Below are positions 41,445 through 47,104 of a DNA stretch of 47,104 bases, in pieces (position 1 is the stretch's first letter; every line of letters begins with the position of its first letter). Origin of the DNA: Akkermansia sp. (GTDB lineage Bacteria > Verrucomicrobiota > Verrucomicrobiia > Verrucomicrobiales > Akkermansiaceae); the NCBI GenBank assembly GCA_017477935.1, contig JAFVIC010000023.1:1-47104 (forward strand), in the 5' to 3' direction. The notes beneath the pieces are model-generated. The model saw only the letters and a program-made list of their open reading frames with translations, searched no databases and was not told the DNA's origin. The position numbers were made by a program, and so were the translations under genes.

Positions 41445-41933
41445 TTAGTGAGTTGCAGGGGGGCGTTTGAGAAAGTAGCGCACCATCAAAAAGTTCATGG
41501 GAACCACGATGAGGTAAACAGGCAGCGGCAGCAGTGTTTCAGGTTCCGTGATGATAGGTAATAGTTCGGCGGCCCATGGTAACAGCCAGCGGGTGAGGTC
41601 TGCAAGGAGCTGCCCGACTTTCAGGTAACTGAAGACGTTGAGTAGCAGCAGGTGCATGCCGGCATTTACGCTGTGGCTGAACGCAAAACCTATTCCTTTC
41701 GCAAGAGTGCCGTCGGTTTTGAAGGTCCACTTCAGAGTTACGATGTAGTTGAGTACGAAACTGACGATGTAACCTGTAGCATAGGTTGCCGTAAGGAGTA
41801 ACGGTCTGGCTTCTGTGATGCCGAAACACTCATTGAGCAGTAGGTAAACACCGATATGAACGATGGTTGCACCCACGCCTACCACGAAAAACCGAGCGAA
41901 CTCACCACTGATGGTAGCCTTCTTCTCCAGCAT
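41445..41933 (-). CDS. GtrA-like membrane protein
   Basis: A 162-residue protein with four predicted helices (about residues 14-34, 41-66, 80-104, 137-155). The ARFFVVGVGATIVHIGVYLLL start, the NYIVTLKWTF segment and the C-terminal NFLMVRYF are typical of GtrA. GtrA proteins are thought to flip undecaprenyl-phosphate-linked sugars across the inner membrane. It follows the glycosyltransferase after 8 bases and belongs to the same operon. Confidence 0.85.
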   Translation of the reverse strand: MLEKKATISGEFARFFVVGVGATIVHIGVYLLLNECFGITEARPLLLTATYATGYIVSFVLNYIVTLKWTFKTDGTLAKGIGFAFSHSVNAGMHLLLLNVFSYLKVGQLLADLTRWLLPWAAELLPIITEPETLLPLPVYLIVVPMNFLMVRYFLKRPPATH

Positions 41934-41941
41934 GCTGTATC

Positions 41942-42901
41942 TTATTTGAGGCGAGAGGATAGGTTCATCAGTATTTCCAATACCTCCGCGTGTTTCTTTT
42001 CCTGGCTATCCAGTATCAGGCCGCTGGCAAAACTGACGATACTGCAGATGACCAGTGCAGAGCACAAAACGGTAGTGGGCGTGCGGGGAACCAGCGAGGT
42101 ATTGACGAATTCTATGAGTACTGGAATGAACAGAATAATGGCAAGCAGGACGAGTATGGCACTGACTGTGGTGAAAAACAGTAGCGGTTTGTTGTTCCGG
42201 AAAAGACTGAAGATGGTCATAAGGACCTTGAATCCATCGCGGAAGGTGTTCAGTTTGGAAACTCCTCCGGCGGGACGGTCACGGTATTCGATGGGGGCTT
42301 CTTTAATGGCGAAATTCCGTGACAGTGCGTAAATGGTCATTTCTGTTTCCAGCTCAAACTGCTTGGAGAGAACCGGGAAATTTTTGACGAAGTGACGAGA
42401 AAAGGCCCGATAACCGGTCATAATATCACGCACATTACTTTTGAAAAGCCAGTTGATGAGAAAGCGCACCAGTCGGTTACCGGTGTTGTGGAAGGGGCGT
42501 TTGTTTTCCACAAAGTAGGTGGAGGAGAGACGATCGCCTATAGCCATGTCGGCACCCTGTTGCAGTACCATGTCACGGAGCATGCCGGCAGCCTCCGCCG
42601 GATAGGTGTCATCCCCGTCTACCATGATGTAGCAGTCGGCCTCAATCTGACGGAACATGGAGCGGATAACATTTCCCTTACCCTGTCTGAATTCTTGTCG
42701 TACGATAGCCCCTGCTGCTGTAGCCTGCTCGATTGTTTTGTCTGTCGAGTTGTTGTCGTACACATAGATATCAGCCTCGGGCAGTTGCTGTTTGAAATCG
42801 GTTACGACTTTGAAGATGGCGGCTTCTTCATTGTAGCAGGGTATGAGGACTGCTACTTTCGGCGTATGAGGGGAAGGAGGATTTTCTGCAGCGGTCTTCA
42901 T
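41942..42901 (-). CDS. Polyprenyl-phosphate glycosyltransferase (GT2, GtrB/DPM1 type)
   Basis: A 319-residue protein. The GT2 domain has VAVLIPCYNEEAAI (16-29), YDNNSTDKT (48-56) and the DxD-type VDGDDTYP (94-101). Two helices at the C-terminus (about residues 235-260 and 270-295) anchor it. Such enzymes move a sugar from UDP- or GDP-sugar to undecaprenyl phosphate on the cytoplasmic side. Its start ATG overlaps the upstream gene's stop by 4 bases. With the GtrA-like and large membrane neighbours it forms a three-component glycosylation set. Confidence 0.9.
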   Translation of the reverse strand: MKTAAENPPSPHTPKVAVLIPCYNEEAAIFKVVTDFKQQLPEADIYVYDNNSTDKTIEQATAAGAIVRQEFRQGKGNVIRSMFRQIEADCYIMVDGDDTYPAEAAGMLRDMVLQQGADMAIGDRLSSTYFVENKRPFHNTGNRLVRFLINWLFKSNVRDIMTGYRAFSRHFVKNFPVLSKQFELETEMTIYALSRNFAIKEAPIEYRDRPAGGVSKLNTFRDGFKVLMTIFSLFRNNKPLLFFTTVSAILVLLAIILFIPVLIEFVNTSLVPRTPTTVLCSALVICSIVSFASGLILDSQEKKHAEVLEILMNLSSRLK

Positions 42902-45129
42902 ATATTTTCTTTACGTTTGCTGTGTTTTTGACGGATGGCTATGACGATGAGGCTGAGTAGTGTTGCCAGCATGATGGAATGGTACCATTTACAGTACGGC
43001 ATGTGGAATTCCAAGTGTAACTGTTGTTCGCTTGCACGGGGAGGCAGTGCTATGCTCATGCCGCCGCGTTCGGTGGCAGTGATGGTAAGCTCTTCATCTC
43101 CGGCGTAGGCTTTCCAACCTGGGTGGAAGCTTTCCAGAATGGTGATGTTTTGAGCGTTTGGAGGAATGGTAAGGTGGATTCGGTTAGCAGTGCGTTTATC
43201 CGGGGTGATGGGTGTGCCATCTGCAAAATAGCGCCCCATGTAGGCGGGGTTTGCGTAGAGCTTGAAATCGGGGCCGGTCATGACGAGTTCCCACCCGGGG
43301 ATGGGGGAGTCTATCCATCTCGTATCACTTATGATGTGTGAAATGCCGGCCTGTGCGTAGTCTTCTGGCGCATAGCCGGCTTGCAAGGGTGCCAGGTATT
43401 TCGGACGGAAAGTTTCATAGCCACCCGCCAGTCGGACATTATATGCTGAGAAGGTGTTATTACAGAGGAAATCTAAATCTCCCGCTGTATTTCGAGTCCT
43501 TACGGAACCGTCTTTGACATGTGACTTGAACTCTGCCATCCATAACGGCGCGTTGTAAAGATAAGGCCCTTCCGGTTTTTCAGAATATGTAATCCAGGTG
43601 GAGGAAAAAACAAGAAGTTCGATATATGTAAGCACCACTACTCCTGCCATCCAACGGGTATTTTTACCATTGGGGCGTATTCTGCTGCAGCAGAATACCC
43701 CCAGAATGAGACAGATGGCAAGCAGTAGGTTTCTCCAATCCCAGAGAAGAATGTGAGAGATATACCGTTCTGCTCGCTGTTCATACCATGTGATACGTCC
43801 GGCTCTGTGATGATTGAGGGTGTCGTGTATAGCATCGTTTAATAAAGTGGCAATCTCATCAGAGAAGAAAGAAACGCCAACGGAAACCAAGAACCAAATT
43901 CCTAGTAATGAACCAAGTGCCAGGTAGATTCGTTTCCTGAGCGTAGGGGATAAGGGTTCGCGTGTGAAAGCCTGGAGCTGCCAGGTTGCAAGCCATGCCA
44001 TACCTAGCGCCATGATGATGGTGGAGCGGTTGTATAGGTATGTAAGCAGAGGTGTGCATACAGCCAGAATGCTGGCAACGAAAATTACTTTGGCTGTGAG
44101 TGGGGCTCGTTTGTTGAAGATGGCGATGAGAGCCAGAATGAATACCGTTCCTCCTCCGAACTTTAAGCCAAACAGAGATTGATTGAAGAATTTTGAAGCG
44201 TCCAACGTCTCCGCTATGCCCAGTGATGTGGGGAAAAGCAATGTAATGAACGTGCAGATATTAGAGAATCCCCAGCTGAAGAGCATGGACTTGCACCCTT
44301 CCATTCGCTGCAGCGTGTCTACAAATACATCCAATGATAAAAGAGCCCCCAGTACTCCAGTCAGCAGAAATGAAGCCGTTTTTTTCAGGAAATCCTTACG
44401 CGTGGGCCAGATGTTGTCTTTTTTCCATACATTTGCACCCCACACGCAGGCAACAAGAATGAAGCCAAATACGCAGGACTGCAGGTGGCCGGTGCGCCAG
44501 ATAAGAGCCATGAAAACAATGGCAGGCACATTGATGAGGTTGCGTTTGTATCGAAGCAGGGCCCACACCAGAAATGGGGCCCACACCATGGCTCCCAACC
44601 ATTTGTGGTACATAAAGAGTATGAATTGGGAGTAAAAGGAAAAACTCACTGCCGCCAGCAGGGCTCCCCACACGGGTATTTTGAAATGCTTCATCAGCAG
44701 TATCATACCGCAGCCGGCGATGAAAAACTGGAGGATGATACCCAAATCCCATGCCTGCCAGAACGGAAGTACTGCGTACAGGAGGTTGAGCGGATCACCT
44801 GGGCTTACCATCGTGTTATCGGAAATGGGATTCCCGTTAAAGGTGTAGGGGGTCCAGCCCACATATCCGTCCTCTTCAAAAGAGGTTTTTATTGACCACT
44901 TGTATGGGAGGTACTGGGAAATTCCATCGACGACAAAATGATTGTGCACATTTTCAATCGGCTTATCAGCGAAGGGGCGAAAGACACACTCCAGGCAGTC
45001 GATGGGTGCTATCACTTTGTTGTTGAAAATAGCCGGAGAAAAAAATGCTAAAACAGCTACGAGCCAGAGAACTATGGCAATATACCAAGCTTTGCGTGAA
45101 CTTATGTCGAGTGAATTGCTGTTCTTCAT
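42898..45129 (-). CDS. YfhO-like large membrane protein, possible GT-C glycosyltransferase
   Basis: A 743-residue protein with about 12 to 13 predicted helices, followed by a periplasmic domain (about residues 480-715) and a final helix. It resembles YfhO and related GT-C-like proteins: a large first external loop contains IDCLECVFRPFADKP and later NGNPISDNTMVSPGDPLN. In three-component Gtr systems such a protein transfers the lipid-linked sugar to the final acceptor on the periplasmic side. It is the first gene of the operon, 27 bases from a TATAAT promoter box. The acceptor is unknown. Composition is AT-richer than in the ribosomal cluster. Confidence 0.7.
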   Translation of the reverse strand: MKNSNSLDISSRKAWYIAIVLWLVAVLAFFSPAIFNNKVIAPIDCLECVFRPFADKPIENVHNHFVVDGISQYLPYKWSIKTSFEEDGYVGWTPYTFNGNPISDNTMVSPGDPLNLLYAVLPFWQAWDLGIILQFFIAGCGMILLMKHFKIPVWGALLAAVSFSFYSQFILFMYHKWLGAMVWAPFLVWALLRYKRNLINVPAIVFMALIWRTGHLQSCVFGFILVACVWGANVWKKDNIWPTRKDFLKKTASFLLTGVLGALLSLDVFVDTLQRMEGCKSMLFSWGFSNICTFITLLFPTSLGIAETLDASKFFNQSLFGLKFGGGTVFILALIAIFNKRAPLTAKVIFVASILAVCTPLLTYLYNRSTIIMALGMAWLATWQLQAFTREPLSPTLRKRIYLALGSLLGIWFLVSVGVSFFSDEIATLLNDAIHDTLNHHRAGRITWYEQRAERYISHILLWDWRNLLLAICLILGVFCCSRIRPNGKNTRWMAGVVVLTYIELLVFSSTWITYSEKPEGPYLYNAPLWMAEFKSHVKDGSVRTRNTAGDLDFLCNNTFSAYNVRLAGGYETFRPKYLAPLQAGYAPEDYAQAGISHIISDTRWIDSPIPGWELVMTGPDFKLYANPAYMGRYFADGTPITPDKRTANRIHLTIPPNAQNITILESFHPGWKAYAGDEELTITATERGGMSIALPPRASEQQLHLEFHMPYCKWYHSIMLATLLSLIVIAIRQKHSKRKENI

Positions 45130-45156
45130 GGAAAGATATCGTTAACTGCTTGTTTG

Positions 45157-45186
45157 ATTATAACATGAGGGTAAATATCATGTCAA
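45157..45186 (-). promoter_or_regulatory. Promoter of the glycosylation operon
   Basis: On the minus strand, perfect TTGACA (45181-45186) and TATAAT (45157-45162) are separated by 18 bases. The start site would be near 45150, giving a leader of about 21 bases with no Shine-Dalgarno sequence. Confidence 0.75.
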
Positions 45187-45221
45187 TCCTATTTTGTGTA
45201 CTCGCAACCTCTATAAGAACT

Positions 45222-45252
45222 TCCCCCCGCCTGCGTGGGGCAGGCGGGGGGA
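45222..45252 (-). terminator. Terminator after purQ
   Basis: CCCCCCGCCTG (45223-45233) pairs with CAGGCGGGGGG (45241-45251), plus one outer A-T pair, on a 7-nt loop. On the minus strand it is followed by AGTTCTTATAG. It separates purQ from the glycosylation operon promoter. Confidence 0.7.
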
Positions 45253-45273
45253 TATGGATTGTTGAAGTTGCTC

Positions 45274-45981
45274 TTACTTCAGGGCATCGTAGGCACCCTT
45301 GAAGAAGTAGTAACCCCAGCCCCAATCGGGATCACCGGACCAGTCGGGGTCGTAGTGGTGGCGGGGTTTGAGGAATCGCTCGGGGTGGGGCATCAGGCCC
45401 ATGGCGCGACCGGTGGGGTCCTGCAGGCCCGCAATGCGCAGCTCGGAGCCGTTGTGGTTGTCGGCATACTGCAGGGCTACGCAGCCGTTGTCGAGGTATT
45501 TCTGAGCATCGCCGGGTTCGCAGACCAGGCGGCCTTCGGCGTGGGCGGAGGGCAGCTCGAAGTTCTCAGGCAGGTAGGTGGTGAAGGGGCAGTTCGGGGC
45601 GACCTTCACCAGCTTGTCCCACATGCACTCGAAGCGCTCGCTCTTGTTCCAGATGAGGGAGGCTTTGGGCAGAATGCCCAGCTTGGTGAGAATCTGGAAC
45701 CCGTTGCAGATACCGAAGAGGAACCCGCCGTTGGCGTGGTGCTTGTGCAGGGCATCGCCCAGGAATCGCTCGGTTTCCAGCTGGGCCAGACGGCCGCTCA
45801 TCACGTAGTCACCGTAGGAGAAACCGCCGGAGAACACGACGAGCTGAGCCTTCGCCACATGCTGCGGGGTGGCGGTGGCGATGGGCTGCACCTGGGTGGA
45901 GAAGCCGGCGGCCATCAGGGCGCGCTCGGTTTCCACATCGCAGTTAGTGCCGGGGTATTTGAGAAGTAATGCGTGAGGCAT
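45274..45981 (-). CDS. purQ: Phosphoribosylformylglycinamidine synthase, glutaminase subunit PurQ
   Basis: PurQ releases ammonia from glutamine for PurL in the fourth step of purine synthesis. The 235-residue class I amidotransferase has the nucleophile Cys in FGICNGFQIL, the oxyanion region VVFSGGFSYGDYVMSG, and the His/Glu pair in MPHPERF. The C-terminus is intact. It follows purL after 51 bases on the same strand and is ended by a hairpin terminator. A separate PurS is expected elsewhere if the PurL is the small type. Confidence 0.95.
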   Translation of the reverse strand: MPHALLLKYPGTNCDVETERALMAAGFSTQVQPIATATPQHVAKAQLVVFSGGFSYGDYVMSGRLAQLETERFLGDALHKHHANGGFLFGICNGFQILTKLGILPKASLIWNKSERFECMWDKLVKVAPNCPFTTYLPENFELPSAHAEGRLVCEPGDAQKYLDNGCVALQYADNHNGSELRIAGLQDPTGRAMGLMPHPERFLKPRHHYDPDWSGDPDWGWGYYFFKGAYDALK

Positions 45982-46032
45982 GGTAAATTAAGAGTTACGA
46001 ATGACGAGTTGTGTGATTCGAGGTTCGTGTTA

Positions 46033-47104
46033 TTAATAGAAAGGAGTTAAGCCGTTCTTCCAGATACTCTTGAGTTCTGCAATCTCGGCCTGCAGTACGG
46101 TGCTGCCCTTGGCGGTGATGGTGAGCTTGCCGTCAGCCGTGGCGCTGCCGATACGGGCGCAGGGGGTGCCGGCCATGGCGGCGGCGAAGTCGTCTGCCAG
46201 GTCTTCATCCACCTCAACCAGGAATCGGCCGGTGCTTTCGGAGAAGCAGGGCACGACGTTGTTCTGCCAGCCACCCACGGTGGGCAGCTTGTCAAGGTCG
46301 ATGCTGATACCACCCTTGCAGGAGAAAGCCATCTCGGCGGCGGCTACAGCCAGACCACCCTCAGAGAGGTCGTGGGCGGAGAGCACCAACCCTTGGGTGA
46401 GAGCCTTGCTGTAGTACTGCTTGTACACCTCGAAGTTGGCAGCGCAGTCGGTCTGGGGAACCTTGCAATCCTTCACGCCCTTAATGCGGGCATAGACGCT
46501 GGCACCCATCTCGTCCTCGGTGTTGCCGACCATGAAGATGGCGCTGTTGTTGCGGCGAAGGCTGGCTCCGCGCACGTGCTCGGGCTCCTCAACCACGCCG
46601 AAGCCGGAGCAGAGGAAGGTTACGGGAATGTTCACGGGGCCGTTCTCCGTCTCGAAGTAGTTGTAGAAGCTGTCCTTGCCGGAGACGTAGGGGGCACCGT
46701 AGGCAAGGGCTGCTGTGCGGATACCCTTGGCGCATTCAACAATGCGACCCAGCTCGGTCGGACACTCGGGGTTGCCCATGCAGAAGTTGTCCAGCAGGGC
46801 AATCTTCTCGGGGTTCGTGCCGGCCAGTACCAGCTGGCGCACGGTTTCATCTACCGTGCCGGTGCCCATGGCGTAGGGGTCAGTCTTGCCCCACTCGGGC
46901 AGGATAGCCAGAGCCAGCGACATGAGCTTGTCGGAACCGTCGATATCGATGACGGAAGCATCCTGCGGGGCGTCTGCTGTGGCGCCGGCCAAGGGCTTGA
47001 GCACTGTGTTGCCCTGCACCTCGTGGTCATACTCGCGGATGATGGGCTCGCGAGAGACGACGGCAAAGTCGCCGAACACCTGTTTGAGGTCAGCGGTAAG
47101 GTTG
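46033..47104 (-). CDS. purL: Phosphoribosylformylglycinamidine synthase PurL, 5'-truncated by the window edge
   Basis: PurL is the ATP-dependent synthase that converts FGAR to FGAM with ammonia from PurQ. The frame is open from the TAA at 46033-46035 to the window edge. About 356 C-terminal residues are visible, including IIREYDHEVQGNTVLKP, YAMGTGTVDETVRQLV, SGKDSFYN and AHDLSEGGLAVAAAEM. The real start lies beyond 47104; a GTG at 47079 is only internal. Small-type PurL proteins are usually about 740 residues, so roughly half is missing. Confidence 0.95.
   Translation of the reverse strand, partial: NLTADLKQVFGDFAVVSREPIIREYDHEVQGNTVLKPLAGATADAPQDASVIDIDGSDKLMSLALAILPEWGKTDPYAMGTGTVDETVRQLVLAGTNPEKIALLDNFCMGNPECPTELGRIVECAKGIRTAALAYGAPYVSGKDSFYNYFETENGPVNIPVTFLCSGFGVVEEPEHVRGASLRRNNSAIFMVGNTEDEMGASVYARIKGVKDCKVPQTDCAANFEVYKQYYSKALTQGLVLSAHDLSEGGLAVAAAEMAFSCKGGISIDLDKLPTVGGWQNNVVPCFSESTGRFLVEVDEDLADDFAAAMAGTPCARIGSATADGKLTITAKGSTVLQAEIAELKSIWKNGLTPFY

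Noticed and set aside
1..47104. CRISPR arrays, insertion sequences, integrases or phage genes
   Set aside because: No regularly spaced direct repeats, transposase or recombinase motifs were seen on either strand. The only tandem paralogues are the NSS pair and the PH-like trio.

Overview
The window looks like chromosome from a Gram-negative, probably gut-associated bacterium of the Verrucomicrobiota (Akkermansia-like). This is a medium-confidence guess. It rests on a BamA and lipoprotein outer-membrane system, a secreted FGly sulfatase, homodimeric GlyRS, zinc-free L31, and scarce Shine-Dalgarno sites. A 16S or RpoB placement would settle it. Both ends are cut: the 3' part of tuf at base 1 and the C-terminal part of purL at base 47104.

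Bases 1-13215 (+) are the classic tuf - tRNA-Trp - secE - nusG - rplK - rplA - rplJ - rplL - rpoB - rpoC cluster. Its spacers carry many hairpins. The most elaborate lie in the rplJ-rplL and rplL-rpoB gaps. RpoB ends in a 50-residue, almost purely acidic tail.

Bases 13325-20314 form an accessory envelope region. On the minus strand, rpe heads an operon with a VC0807-like membrane protein, a LicD-family phosphotransferase and a fused cytidylyltransferase/Gfo-Idh-MocA oxidoreductase. Beyond it, an AT-richer block holds a small membrane protein, a phosphoethanolamine-transferase-like enzyme that shares its membrane half, and a glycerophosphodiesterase-like protein. Together these suggest phospho-decoration of a surface glycan or lipid.

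Bases 20484-32539 are mixed housekeeping: glyS; three adjacent paralogous membrane genes with a PH-like layout; mntP; a tal-galE operon; rpmE (type B); an MFS-acyltransferase fusion with a decayed ligase-like tail; and a nuoB-nuoC operon that also encodes an RbsD/FucU-like lipoprotein lacking the usual histidine and a mini RNase III-like protein.

Bases 32624-47104 hold bamA, a sulfatase, two tandem NSS symporters followed by a 35-codon MetS-like gene, a four-gene operon resembling a three-component Gtr glycosylation system plus a Nudix protein, and purL-purQ.

Several sigma70-like promoters can be read directly. Some sit so close to the start codon that leaderless or nearly leaderless mRNAs are predicted (sulfatase, bamA, glyS, NSS). 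The convergent gene ends carry strong terminators or 17-bp coding overlaps.
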